Positions 12,480-23,988 of a DNA stretch of 64,000 nt are shown piece by piece (position 1 is the first letter of the stretch; the number at the start of each line of letters is the position of its first letter). The notes under the pieces were generated by a model. It was not told where the DNA came from and did no database searches. It saw only the letters and a program-made list of their open reading frames with translations. Source of the stretch: Tolypeutes matacus (lineage: Eukaryota > Chordata > Mammalia > Cingulata > Chlamyphoridae). Where the stretch lies: positions 2,486,959 through 2,550,958 of the forward strand of contig JAKSZT010054570.1 of the NCBI GenBank assembly GCA_026826555.1. Direction: 5' to 3'. The translations under genes were made by a program, and so were the position numbers.

Positions 12480-14780
12480 GTATGACCTAGACTATTCGAG
12501 AGACTGTTGGTCCGCTTCAGGTCAAGAGGATAACCCAACCCTGCCCTACTGTGGAAGAATGACTTTGCTCTTAAAATGTGCATAAAGTAAATAAATTAAA
12601 TGTTTTTGAGGTACACTGCACATCAGTGCCATAAAACGATGGAAGATGGTGCTTTTCCTTTGCTCGCCTGAGATGTAATTTTGTTGCTACGCAAGCTGGG
12701 GAAAGGGACAGTGTGTTTGACATTTCACACATTGTGGGATCAAAATTTCCTTTTGTTCTGAGGAACATTCCTGGATGTTCTGAATGCAGTTTCAGAGAAG
12801 GAACGTAGAGTAAGAGAGTGTAGTGTGAGGAGGCCAAAGGCCTGATGGCAAAGAGACCTCTCTGTGGTTGGATTTTGGGGGTCTGCTCTATAGTTTAGAG
12901 TCTGCAGTGGAGACAAAGAGGAGAGACCATCAGGAACGCCAGTGTTGCGTAAGTCTTTGTGATGATTGATTTTCTTTTCTTACTCCTCAATGATATTTGC
13001 CGCGGAGCATCTCTATTCCTTTTAGCTTTTACATTTTGGCTGCCATGAATTAGGTGGAATACAGGGATATAATTCTAGGCAGGGAAACTCTGAGGGAAAG
13101 GAAGGGAGTCAGAGACCTGGAGGTAGAGATGTGTTGGGATCTGGGGCAGGGGTGTTGTCAGTGATGGTGAAATGGCTACGATGTGAAGGATGGAGCTGGC
13201 AGCTGAGCTTTGGGTTTAGGAAAAACAAAATCTCCCCCCAAAATAGAACCAATCTCACAGTGAGAACACAAATGTTGCTTGCCTCTCCATACACAATTCA
13301 TTTGCTTATCCAAAGATATTTAACAATGACTTGTTCTCCCTGGAAGCCAGAACACCAATCCTAGTTTCTTCCTGGCGCTGGAGAACAATTTAACAAATCT
13401 AAGACATCCTCCCACCCAGGGAGTACTGAGTAGTCATCCCTCTGCCTCTATATAAACTTCTTCAGCTTATCCAACTCCCTTCCAGGGCCCTTCTCTCTGT
13501 CCTTCCATGAAGCCTAGCTTGGTGAAGTTCCCTTCTAGCAGTTTAGCAGAAGCTAAGGCTGACCATGCCACCAGGGGCAGGGTAAACAAAGCTCCCAGAT
13601 CTATTTTATTTTATTTTTCCTCTAGAAAAATAAATGGAAAGAGGTTACTTCAGATTCTACTGAAGTAATAATAAAACGACCTAATGGGTCACCATATGTA
13701 GGGAAAGTTTCTCTTGGGCCTTAGTATACACACTCAGGGAGTGAAACAAAGAAAGGGAAAGAAACAGTACTATTGGCAACTGTTCTTAGGAAGTATAAAC
13801 AATGGCCAGTCACTGGCATGGAGTGCAGGCTCAGATTCCAATAGCACTCGATGGGGAGCCTTCCTTAAAAAATTAGAAGAAGCTGGGCTGGAGCTGGTCC
13901 ATGCTGCGAATGGCAGAAGAAGCAAAAACAAGAGTAAATGAATGGAAATTAAGCAGCAGGAAATGGGGATTTGGCACAAACTTGGAATTTGAAACTGCAG
14001 AGAGGTGTCACTGATAAGGTTGTATAGAATTTCTGGCCAAAAAAAGAGAGAGAAAGAATGCAGATGTGTTCATTGAATAAAGTGCAGATGGGGAAGGGGG
14101 CAGGAAGAAAAAACGCAGAGGAAATCATAATGAGTGGAGGTGCATTTAGGTTTAGCAAGCTTTCAAAATTATGCTCCCTGCGTGTCTGGATGAAATTACA
14201 GGTTGGTTCAGATTGTTCCAATCTACTGGCAAGATTAAGGCAGCGTTTGTTTACTTTTACCTTTTCCTGCTCTGGGCAGATTTTCTGCCGGGAGGCCCTT
14301 TGTGATGCTGGGTATGCGGAATCCAGGTGTGAGCCTGCGTTTTGGGGTCTGCTGGGGACTGCATCCGTCCATTTCTCTTTAGTTAGAAATGGCTGAAACG
14401 TCTCTTGAGAGCCTGTACCACTGCACAGGTTAGTTTTCTGTCTGGGGAGCTTTGGGGAGGCAGGAAGCGCGGGCCATACCTGCTGTCCCACTCTTTCTAT
14501 TTGCCGTGGAGAGTAGCCTGGCAGTTTGTACTGCCCCCACCCCTCCCTTTCTCAGGCCCCGTCTGGCAGTGCTGGGTTTGCCTCCTCTTTGGCTGAAGGC
14601 AGCCGGTGAATTACAGTACAGTCTGGAGTTTAAACACTGTCTTCTTTGGCGTAACTAATAGGAAGGCTGGAGTTGGCCTCCCTAATTATCCTCTGGTCTC
14701 CTTGATATCTTGTCCTGTCCAATCATACGAATGGAGGGACCCAGCTAAGGACCAGTGTGCCTCACGCTGTGGGGTGGAAG
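12480..14780. other. Unique intronic sequence, no gene seen
   Basis: No repeat recognised. Frames of 180 residues on the minus strand (13949-14491) and 112 residues on the plus strand (14058-14396) overlap each other and have no recognisable domain, so I do not call them genes. Confidence 0.4.
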
Positions 14781-14785
14781 GGCAG

Positions 14786-14848
14786 TGGAGGTGGTGAAGA
14801 GGAGGCACCTGGGGACTGGAGGTGGTGAAGAGAAGGAACCTGGGGACT
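14786..14848. repeat. 31-bp imperfect tandem duplication
   Basis: The unit beginning tggaggtggtgaagag and ending cctggggac occurs at 14786 and again at 14817, with two visible substitutions. Confidence 0.88.
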
Positions 14849-14849
14849 G

Positions 14850-15504
14850 GAAAGGCCTCTTGAGTGGAAAGGTGAGAAACTGGACAAAGTCACTTTTCCA
14901 TGCTTCGAAGTGGATTTCTCATTTTCCAAGCAAGATTAGCAATAACTACCCGATGTATTTTGTTTGGTGAGACTCTTGGGAGAAAAAGATATATGAAAGT
15001 GTTTTGCAGAGTATCCTGTATTATCTGCAGGCAAAATATCATCATCATCGTGATCATTATCTGTGGGGCAGATAGATTTGGTCTTGGAGATGAAATGACA
15101 GTGTTACAAAGGAAAGAGATATGATGAGGCAGAAAGGCAGTCTGAACCCAAAAATCCCATTGCCATCTTTCTTTCAAAAAGGGTAAGTGAATGTCCTTTT
15201 AATGTGCCCTTTGGACCCCTCTGTACCATTTTTAAAAGCAGTGTAACTCCCAGCAATAAATGCGGTTCTCACCAAATATTTCCAGTCCATCAATATGGAT
15301 ATTGATAAATGCACAGCAGTGGGTAATATGTCAATCTGGACCTCTCTGGTTTCTTCCAGATGATGAGCAGTGTTTCCTTGGGGACAAGCACAAATTTCAT
15401 ATTTTCTGTATCGATGCTGCTGACAAAACAGTCTGGATTATCTTCAATTCTGATTGTATGGCATCTTGGGAAAGGATACTATTTAAATGTTAGCATTTAA
15501 AAAT
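14850..15504. other. Unique intronic sequence, nothing recognised
   Basis: No repeat, RNA gene or coding sequence recognised. Confidence 0.4.
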
Positions 15505-15516
15505 GAAAATTAAGTG

Positions 15517-15612
15517 GGAGCCGAGGTGGTTCCGTGGTTGAGTGCCAGCTTCTCACATACAAGGTCTGGGGTTCAATCCCTGGCCCCGGCACCTTAAAAA
15601 AAAAAAAAAAAA
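15517..15612 (+). mobile_element. Short tRNA-derived SINE with target-site duplication
   Basis: The tRNA-like head ggagccgaggtggttccgtg, the segment gttgagtgccagcttct and the B box ggggttcaatccc run directly into a poly(A) tail, with no DAS body. The duplication gaaaattaagtg lies at 15505-15516 and 15613-15624. The same head type occurs in reverse at 59755-59851. Confidence 0.92.
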
Positions 15613-15624
15613 GAAAATTAAGTG

Positions 15625-16260
15625 AGAATTGGAGGGTGAATGACCATTGAAACTTGCCTGTCACAGCAAGTTTCAATTGTAGGGCTCCGTCTCTACCCTT
15701 TTAGTTTATCTGGTGGGTCAGGCCAGAGATAAAGGTCTCCTCCCCCATCCATCTGCAGAACTGCACACTTTCTGCTCAGTCACTCCTATGCTTATTGAAG
15801 TACATTACTAAGAAAGAAAGATAAGGTACATTAATATCTCCAAATTTTAACTATACTCACCTAATGCAGAAGGTAGCACTTAAGTGTGTCTAGAATGGTA
15901 GGTTTTAAAAGCGCTCCACTCTAAATGCAAAAACATAGCTAGGGTGGAAGCCCCCACAAAAGTGGTCTGGGGGGTGAAGGTCTTGAGAAGATAAGCAGTT
16001 GACTCTCCCAAGCTCTCTCCTTCTTCCTGCTTTCACATCCTGTTAAAAACATTAATGGATAATGTGACAATGGAGAAATTGTGTTAAAATAATAATTTAA
16101 AACTATTTTAAAAAAATCTGTTTTCAATTTTATGTGTTCCTGGACACGAGTGTATATATTTTACCTATGGCCAAGTATTTATTGAATCTCTAGTATGGCC
16201 TTAATTTTTTAGGCCCCCCCAAATGTTTACAGGTCTCACAAAATCCATAATCCTACCCAC
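15625..16260. other. Unique intronic sequence, nothing recognised
   Basis: No repeat, RNA gene or coding sequence recognised. Confidence 0.4.
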
Positions 16261-16299
16261 AAAAGGTCCCTGGAACTCCCTCCTCTCCATTCTCAAAGT

Positions 16300-16560
16300 C
16301 TCCACCTTAATTGAGTCCCTTATCTTCCTGCCTCCAGGCCCTTCTGCCTCAGCCTTAACCTCCTAGAGCACAGACCTGATGGCATTTGCCTTCTGCTCAA
16401 AGACCTCTCAGTGGCTCCAGATGCCTGCCAGGGAAGCCCGGGCCTGGGCCACCTCTCTGTACTCAGGGCGGAGCCCGGGCTGGCCCGGCTGCAGGGACCT
16501 GCCATGGTTTCTCCAAGCTGCTGCAGTCCTGCCGTCCTCGGGGCCTGTGCCCACGTGCCC
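16300..16560 (+). repeat. L2 LINE 3' fragment, diverged
   Basis: The order 'cttcctgcctccaggccctt', 'cagacctgat', 'ctcagtggctccagatgcc' and 'gcctgggccacctctc' follows the L2 3' coding/UTR region (cf. the usual 'caatggctccccattgcc' stretch). The part after about 16430 is unusually GC- and CpG-rich for such a relic. Confidence 0.55.
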
Positions 16561-16729
16561 TCCATCTCTGGTTTTGCCCGCCCCGAGCCTCCCCTCCGGT
16601 GGGTTCCCACCCCACCTTGTTTACAGATGTAGCACAGGCTGGCGCTGCGCCTGCGTCCTCAGCGCGGGGACCTCAGTTCCCAGAGCCAGCGCAGCAGTCA
16701 CCGTGGTGAACAAATTAGGCACAGCTCCT

Positions 16730-16940
16730 ACCTTCTCCGAGGCAGCAATCCAGCCGGGGAAGACACAGACACTGTATAATTAAAAGTGTAATGAGTATTA
16801 GTAGCATCCAGAACTGCAGGGTGCCATGGCAGCAAATAACCAGGGGACTTCAACCTATGTTGAAGGGAAGGCTTCCTGTGGGAAGGGACGTGGAAGGGAG
16901 GCCTGCAGGAGGAATAGCAATTCCCCAGGGAAAGGGGCTG
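16730..16940 (-). repeat. L2 LINE fragment, minus strand
   Basis: Stretches such as 'agacacagacactgtataat', 'aagtgtaatgagtatta' and 'aggcttcctgtgggaag' follow the reverse complement of an L2 3' end, ending with a version of the 'agagcattccaggcagaggg' segment. The EBF-type motif at 16922-16931 lies in that last part. Confidence 0.55.
16922..16931. promoter_or_regulatory. Perfect EBF consensus site TCCCCAGGGA
   Basis: TCCCCAGGGA fits the palindromic EBF site TCCCNNGGGA exactly, and the flanks extend it to ATTCCCCAGGGAAA. It lies in sequence that looks L2-derived. Occupancy is inferred from the motif only. Confidence 0.4.
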
Positions 16941-18260
16941 GCGGTGGGGGCGCTTTCCAGCCTGGGCCGGAAAAGTGCTCTCTGCGTTGGCCTTGAACGG
17001 TGTGGAGCACCCAGATGAGTGGGGTGGAAATGGCTGGGGAAGCAACATGACATGTAAAAAAAAAACTTTTGATCCCTTCTCTGAAGGTTGTTAAAATAAA
17101 CATATTTTTTCCCCTTAATGCTTCATTGCATGAGGCATTTGTAAGAACCAAGACCTGTAGCCCTTGCCTTCTGGCGATCTTGGTGCCAGGGCTGTCCCTG
17201 TACCTGGTGGAGACGGATGTCTCTGGCCTGCGCACGAAGGTGCGTGCGGCAAGTGAGGCAGCCGAGCAGCGAGATGCCAGGTGCAGCTCCAGACCCACCC
17301 CCAGTCGCGTTTAGCAGCAGGAAACCACTGACTGCAGCCCTCAGAGATGCTGCGGATGCCAAAATGGAGGCTCCAGGATAGCAGTTTGGGCCTCCGCGTT
17401 GCCTGATACCCCGCGTTGCCTGATATCACTCTTCCTCCGCCTGAACTATTTTGAGACATTGCTGCCATCTCTCTCTCTCCCACATGTACCCTTAATATGA
17501 CTAGAATATAGCTAGTTCGAGCTGACATATGTTCTTATAATTATGTTGCTAGCATGATAGATTATTTATTCTACTCACTTTTTTTTTTTTGAGTCCCAGC
17601 TCTGTGTACCAAGACTAAGGAGCTTGTTTAAATAAAGAGATACTAACACACCTTGACGGCAGACTATTAAAAAAAAAAAAAAAAAAAGAGGAAAAACCCC
17701 AACCCTTAAGAGGTCTCAAATGTGCATCCCATCTGTTTAATATGCAACCTAATTTGAGGCTTACTTTCCCACCGGGAAGCAGCTGAAGAGAGAATGAGAG
17801 GCTCTCCGCGCTAAGCTGTCAATCCATGACTGGGGAAAATAGGCGCCACGGAGCATCCAGCCCTGCTGGGTGTGTGGCCCAGCCCAGGGATCAGCATTCA
17901 CTTGGAGGGGTGCTCAGTGTGGGGGCTTTGGGGGCCAATGGGTACGGGGGCTCCAAGCGGCCTCCATAGTCTTTTGGGCCAGCCCTCTCCTGTTACACAT
18001 GGTGAATCTGAAGCCCAGAGCAAAGTGGCTTGGTGATGGTGATACAGAGACTTAGTGAAGAGCCAGACCACAAATCCTTTTTTTTCTGACTTGAATTCAG
18101 AGCTTTTATTCCCTGCTCCATGTTGGCCTGGGAGGCAAGAAGAAGCCAGGAACCAGCCATCCCATTCTCCGCTCTTTGACTGGTCCAGGAGGAGAAATTT
18201 TACTCTCTTAGACTCTTAGAAATCCAATTGAATCCAATGCATGCCTATATGACCTTCTTT
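16941..18260. other. Unique intronic sequence with a CpG-containing part and an A run
   Basis: CpGs cluster at about 17200-17300 and 17390-17440. A 15-base repeat starting ccgcgttgcctgata occurs at 17394 and 17411. A T run lies at 17580-17590 and an A run at 17669-17687. No gene recognised. Confidence 0.4.
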
Positions 18261-18269
18261 TAAGGAAAA

Positions 18270-18480
18270 CCAGTTTTTATTCATTCCTTCAATTGTTCGT
18301 TCATTCAACCAATATTTACTGTCTATTATGTGCCGGCCATAGAGGATACAATAATCAACCCCACAGAGTTCCCATCCTCCAGGACTTTTCAGTATGGCGA
18401 TGGGCAGGTAAGGAAGCAAACCATTATCATCTAGCATGTAAAGAAATACAATAGTGTGTGCTGAGCCGTGAAAAGCAGAA
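18270..18480 (-). repeat. L2 LINE 3' end fragment, minus strand
   Basis: 'cgttcattcaaccaatattt', 'actgtctattatgtgcc' and 'ggatacaataatcaacccca' follow the reverse complement of the L2 3' terminus. Confidence 0.72.
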
Positions 18481-18555
18481 GGTGTGGAAGCACAGAGCAG
18501 GGGCCGCGAACCCAGGCTGCGTAAGGGACGGGGGTCTCTGAGAGGCTTCTCTTTA

Positions 18556-18721
18556 TTTTTTTTATTTTTTATTTTTAAAAGATTTTATTTATTTATTCAT
18601 TTATCCCCCCCTTGCTGCTTGTGCTCGTTGGGTCAGCTAACCACGCCATGCGGGCGGGCTTGCCTTCACCAGGAGGCCCTGGGAACCGGGAACCCTACTG
18701 ATTGAGCCACAGCCGCTTCCC
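18556..18721 (-). mobile_element. DAS-type SINE with perfect 15-bp target-site duplication and internal deletion
   Basis: Flanked by agaggcttctcttta at 18541-18555 and 18722-18736 without mismatch. The body and the head (gattgagccacagccgcttc on the + strand) are present. About 35 bases between the A-box region and the B box are missing compared with the copies at 7205 and 57830. The perfect duplication suggests recent insertion. Confidence 0.93.
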
Positions 18722-18739
18722 AGAGGCTTCTCTTTAGAC

Positions 18740-20971
18740 CTCAGGTTCTTGATCTGTAACTGGACTAGGTGTTTCTGTGAGGCTTTTCCCCTCAGTTCTA
18801 CCTATAAGGTAGAGGATGCAAGAGAAGCACAAGGCAGATTCCAGCCTTCCAGGAGCTTAAATCCTAACTGGGAAAAGAACTTCACACTTAAGAGAACAAG
18901 TAGGAAAAAAAAACAAAACCCCAAAGCTGTTCTGTATGTCAGAGCTATGTCGTATGATATATCAATAAACACTAAGGAAAGTCAGAAAGGGAAAGAATAA
19001 AGTGAGTTGGAGTAGGTAGTAAAAGCTACATGGGAGAGATGGATACTCATTTGGGTTTTAAATAAAGTATAGGATTTGCATAGATGAAGGGAAGGTGGGG
19101 GAGGATATCATAGGCCTGGAGGATGGGGGAGGATTAGCAAAGCCTGCAGGAAGGAGTGAACATGGCAGGTTGGGGAAGAGCCAAAAGATTGAAATGATTT
19201 GCAATACTTCCTAACAGAACAACTGCCCAGACAATTTGCAAATTCCCACACATACGGGATGAGCACATTTCCCAGTTTGCCCGGGACAGTCCTGGATGTA
19301 TGTCTGTTGTTCTGGTGTAATTAGTAACAGAGCCTGCTTTTACTCATCACAGTGTTGGTATTAAAATGGTTAAACTAAAGTATCATTTCCTATGAACTTC
19401 ATCTTGACCTTGCCTCTTTCTCGTAGAAAGCATGCTTGAGGGCACTATGTCTCCTTAGCTTACCCATCTCTAAAATGGGGAAATGCATGGGACTTTCATT
19501 TCTTCATAGGAATGTATAGCACCAAAAGAATTTTTCAACTTCATTTTTTTTTTTAAGTTGGTAGAATATAACCATTCACCCTTAGAAGCTACAGAGAAAT
19601 AAAAACTCACCCACCTTTGCTCGAGTAAAGGGTTTGGGTCCGCTCCCCACCACCACCACCCCCGCCCCCACCCCAAGTGAATTTCCAGGTTTGCAGAGAT
19701 TCGTCTTTGTCTAAGAGGGTTGGAGAACTGAGTTGGATGGCTTGGAAAGTATTTAAAATTTCTTTGGACGAAACAATCATAGAAATACCAGGTGGCCATT
19801 GGGAAGTGAGGGGGTGGATTCCAGCCAGTGGCGCTGCCATTTATCATGTTCAATTGGATGGGCCAACCAGGATTCTGGAGCAGAGAATAAAGGATTGTAT
19901 GATGTGGGATTTGATCTTGCTCTCACAGCTGGCAGTCCCTGCCTGGACGAGCCTGGGGTCCAGCTCCCGTAACCACTCCTCCGGCTTTCTCCCAGCCAGC
20001 AGGAAAGATTCTGGTCCCTGGCACTGTCAATCCAACACCTTTTTATGAGTACTAAATTTGCTAAAATAATAAATGAAAATGAGGTTGTGTGTCATTTCAG
20101 CATGTGTTCTATATAATGAAATAAGATGGTGATATCAAATTACTGGCTAATTTAATTGCCTGGAAAAATTAATTTATAAAAATGCCAAATAATTTCCAAA
20201 TCAGATGGATTAGGGAAGCAGCACCTATTTTTGATTTTCATGTGGGGAGAAAGCCATACAGCATGCTTTTTTTTCCCCCTTGAAAAATCTATAAACACTA
20301 TTCTGTGCAGGGCTGGGATGTCAGTTCAGGGAAAAAAGAAAAGGCTTTAATTTTTATTTCATTTTGAGTTGCACGTATGTTATTCTGGTTTCTTCTTATG
20401 AATTTATGTTACGATTGTAGAGGACTGGCCTCATTTGTTAACACTTTGCTGGCCTGTGAATTATGTATTTCTGGTACAATGTGGAGCTGCTAAGGCATTA
20501 AAAGATTGCCTGAAGGTTGCCCAAACCCTAAGGTTGTGGTTCTGTGCCTGAGGCACATGATGAACCAGGAAGGTGACATCTTTTACCTTAGGTCAGTGGC
20601 TTAACCGCCTTTAACCCCTTCCTTCCTCAGAAGAGACCCAATCTTTTTGTTTTTTGTTTGGCTCCAGGATATCTTATTCCTCTGAGTCAGTGCTGAGGTG
20701 GCAGCAATGGATAAGGAGCCATGGTTGGTTATTTTTGGCCCTCTTGGACCCACCCAGATAAGATGTTCAGGGCAGTGGCCAACGGTGGCTCCTCTACTTG
20801 CCTGACAGCCAGGACCCTTCAGGCACACAGAAGCATTAGGAACCGAGGACCCCCCTGTGGCCCAGGCATCCCATTTATGCAAAATCTCGGGCCTTTGAGA
20901 GCCCTTCAGGACTGTAAAAATCCTGCTCAAGGGGTAGAGACAAGTTACCATGAGCATGATTAAAACTCTTG
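18740..20971. other. Unique intronic sequence, no gene seen
   Basis: No clear repeat apart from short A and T runs. A G/C-skewed patch with (CCA)n-like sequence lies at 19645-19675. AT-rich sequence at 20040-20240 is repeat-free. Frames up to 137 residues have no recognisable domain. Confidence 0.4.
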
Positions 20972-21360
20972 AGGGAAACGGATGTGGCTCAAGTGATTGG
21001 GCACCCGTTACCATATAGGACGTCCAGGGTTTGATTGCTGGGGCTTCCTGGTGAAAGGCAAGCTAGCCTGCATGGTGAGCTGGCCCGAGTGGAGTGCTGG
21101 CCCGCGCAGAGAGCTGGCGCAGCAAGATGACGCAACAAAAAGAGACACAGAGGAGAGGCAATAAGAGACGCAGCAGACCAGGGAGCTGAGGTGGAGCAAG
21201 AGATTGAGCGCCTCTCTCCACTCTGGAAGTTCCCAGGATCAGTTCCAGCTGCTGCCTAAAGAGAAGAAAAGCAGACACAGAAGAACACAGAGAGCAGATA
21301 ATGAGCGCAAAAACAACGAGGGGGGTGGGGAGAAATAAATGAAAATAAATCTTTAAAAAA
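20972..21360 (+). mobile_element. Dimeric tRNA-derived SINE
   Basis: The first head gggaaacggatgtggctcaa resembles the DAS head but is diverged. After a middle part with 'gcagcaagatgacgcaac' there is a second tRNA-like head, 'agctgaggtggagcaagaga' with 'attgagcgcctctctcc', then an A/G-rich 3' part with 'agacacagaagaacacagag' and a taaatct-A tail. The flanks aaaactcttga and aaaatacttga may be a decayed target-site duplication. Confidence 0.85.
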
Positions 21361-21479
21361 AATACACAAAAACAAAATACTTGAAGCAGAAGGCCTCGGA
21401 CTTTATTTCACAATCAGTACAACTTTTCTATTCCCAGGCCGGGCTTTATAAGTTATACTTGAAAAACGAGGTCAGTTTT

Positions 21480-21511
21480 ATTGCACATTTCTATATATAT
21501 ATATATATATA
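21480..21511. repeat. (TA)n target of a SINE insertion
   Basis: The run of TA repeats at 21492-21511 is matched by another TA run just after the SINE at 21696-21706, consistent with insertion into a TA microsatellite. Confidence 0.8.
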
Positions 21512-21695
21512 TTTTTTTTTTTTAAAGATTTTATTTATTTATTCATTTATCCCCCCCTTGCTGCTTGCGCTCGCCGGGTCAGCCAACCATGCCGCACGGG
21601 CGGGCTTTGCCTTCACCAGGAGGCCCCAGGAACCGAACCCGGGGCCTCCCATTTGGTAAACGGGAGCCCTACTGATTGAGCCACAGCCGCTTCCC
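21512..21695 (-). mobile_element. DAS-type SINE, full length
   Basis: On the + strand it runs from a T tail through gattttatttatttattca, the cgccgggtcagccaaccatg body and the B box to the head ending agccacagccgcttccc. It lies about 150 bases from the plus-strand SINE at 20972, giving an inverted pair. Confidence 0.93.
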
Positions 21696-21709
21696 TATAT
21701 ATATATTTT

Positions 21710-22650
21710 TAATAAAAGCTTGCGAAAGCTGATGTGGGATGGGCCTTGGTTATGGTCATGTTTTGGAAAAAAATGTGTATGAGAGGCCATTGCGTGAGTT
21801 TGAAGGAAGCAAAAATAATGGAACCCAAAGGCCATGTTCAGTGATGTAAGAGGAAAATGGCCAGCTCAGGGGGATTACTCATTTCAGATGCACTTATTAA
21901 GGGGGCCACACTTTATCAAAGTTTGTCTTCAGGTGATGTTCATTAATGTTTCTCCACCAATAAGCCATGTCGTGTTGTCTTCCTCAAGTAAAACCCCAGG
22001 TCTGCTTGGCCTGTTGCTTATTGCTACAATTTTTACTTTAAAAGGTGAGGAAGTTAATATTTCTAGAAATAAGGATTTAGCCCTCAACTAATTTTAAAAC
22101 AATTCACCAAAAATGTCATCCTGTGTGGTGCTGATGAGTGCCCCCCGGCCAGCTCTAGGCAAAATTGTGAAATAGGCCAATTTTATTTTTGACTTTCCTG
22201 ACTGCCTCCAAAGGTGGCTACTTTTCATCATTTTTCAGGGCCATCTCCTCTTTTTTTCTTCACTTTCATTTATATCCTTCTAATGCCCTCCCCCCTTTTC
22301 TGGTCATGAAGAAATGGCCCAGGGAGCCTCACTCATGCTAAGGTACTGGTGACTAGTTAAATTACCTTTCTCAGGTTACCTGCATTTTAAGAGGACCTCA
22401 CAAAGAGGGCCCCTTGAAGTCAACTGAAGCGATCCCTGAGGACCCACTCACAGGTGGTAGTAGGAGGGCTGGTTTGTTAGGAACCACTTCTTGGAAGCCT
22501 CTTTATTTAGCTCAACCGGTGGTTCCAAACCTGGTGTGGACCCTTGTTAAATATACAAAATATTTGAAAAATAATCAGCCTCCCAATGTGTTTTGGGGAT
22601 CCTTTTAATAACTGTTAGTTGAGAAATGGAGGATATGTATATGTGATGTA
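21710..22650. other. Unique intronic sequence, nothing recognised
   Basis: No repeat, RNA gene or coding sequence recognised. Confidence 0.4.
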
Positions 22651-22654
22651 GTAG

Positions 22655-22890
22655 ATATAAACTATGCTTGGGCAGATTGCCTGGCTAGAATTGTGGTTCC
22701 TCTGTCTTCTAGCTGTGTGACAGTGGGCAATTATTTGACCTCTCTGCACCTCAATTTTCTCATTTGTAAAATAGGAGCAGTAATGGATCTCATTGGGTGG
22801 TTGTGAGGATTAAAGAAGTTAAAATGTAGACAGTGTTTGGAACATTGCTTTGGCATATGGTAAGCACTCAATAAATGGTAGCTCTGATGA
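22655..22890 (-). repeat. MIR SINE relic
   Basis: 'agctgtgtgacagtgggcaa', 'tttgacctctctgcacctca' and 'tttctcatttgtaaaatagg' are the MIR core in reverse orientation, followed by 'taagcactcaataaatg'. A short (GAT)n run follows at 22886-22920. Confidence 0.85.
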
Positions 22891-22920
22891 TGTTGGTGAT
22901 GGTGATGATGATGATGAAGA

Positions 22921-23870
22921 AGAAGATAGATGCAAACATTTGAAAAGTAGAACACTGTATGTGTGCAAGACCTGTTATATATTTGGTGCACAGTTTTGGG
23001 GGGGGTGTTTGGATTCCCAGATCAACTGCAGTAACCCCTAACCACCCAGCAGTCTGCAAGCACGGTTGGAGTTTGGATTAAATGCACACCCTTGCTAGCC
23101 TTATTTTGCAGAGATAAGGAAAAGCTGAGGCAGTTGGCTGCCAAGGCAGGATTAGACTTTGGAGCTCCCAGAGTTTCAAAACCCGGGAGTTCTGTGAGAT
23201 ATATTCATTTTTCAGTTAAGGCTCCATTTATTTCCCTTGTGTTCAGGGGCTCAAGGAGGGACCGAGTATTTCCTTTACTTTATGAGTCATGGTTGTGTTC
23301 TGTCATTTTGGGAAGGGCCTCAGGCCCCTCAACAGTGTTATCATTGTACAATTGTCTCTAGCGAAAGCATACAGCAAGAGCATTTCCTTTTTAATGTAGT
23401 TATAAATGTCGCGTCAGTTTGAGATTTAGCAATGTGATCAGGAACTCTATTTCCTAGTCAAACAGGGTATAATTACAATGGGACTCTGGGCCCATCCCTC
23501 ACAAGGCATGGCAACTGGGGAAGATGAAGAGATGAGCTGGTTTGCTTCCTCTGCATGGCAGGGCTATCTGGAAAAGAACTTTCTCATCCATTCATCTAAG
23601 CTACTCTACATGTTTGCTTGCTCAGAGTTTTAGAATTGGTTCATTTCCCCACAGTGAATAACAGTGCGAGCTCTTCAGAGAAATATCAAGGTACAGGTTT
23701 TATCCTTGTACTGGGGCAGGTGGGTGTGACCGGGGAGCATTGACTGTATGTTGCCATTTTTGGTTTCTTTAGCCAAAGGAGAAACTGAGTCATTTAATAA
23801 GCCAGTTCCCTTAAAATTAACCTCTGGTCAGATCCTAAGTCCAAAGCAGAGGAGGCCTATAGAATGACTC
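22921..23870. other. Unique intronic sequence, nothing recognised
   Basis: No repeat, RNA gene or coding sequence recognised. Confidence 0.4.
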
Positions 23871-23871
23871 T

Positions 23872-23922
23872 ATGAATGAATGAATGAATGAATGAATGAA
23901 TGAACAAATGGATGAATGAATG
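23872..23922. repeat. (TGAA)n microsatellite
   Basis: About twelve 4-base units, interrupted once by caaatgga. Confidence 0.95.
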
Positions 23923-23988
23923 GCTTGGCCAAGTAGGCCCTTTGGCAGAACTTTCTAGGATCATTCATACCTTAAAAAACATTTATTG

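Noticed and set aside
13949..14491. 180-residue minus-strand open frame
   Set aside because: No recognisable domain, overlaps a 112-residue plus-strand frame, no splice or promoter context. Length is not unusual for chance frames in 64 kb.
16379..17528. Cluster of overlapping GC-rich open frames resembling a gene
   Set aside because: The region contains L2 relics in both directions. High GC lowers stop-codon frequency and explains the frames.
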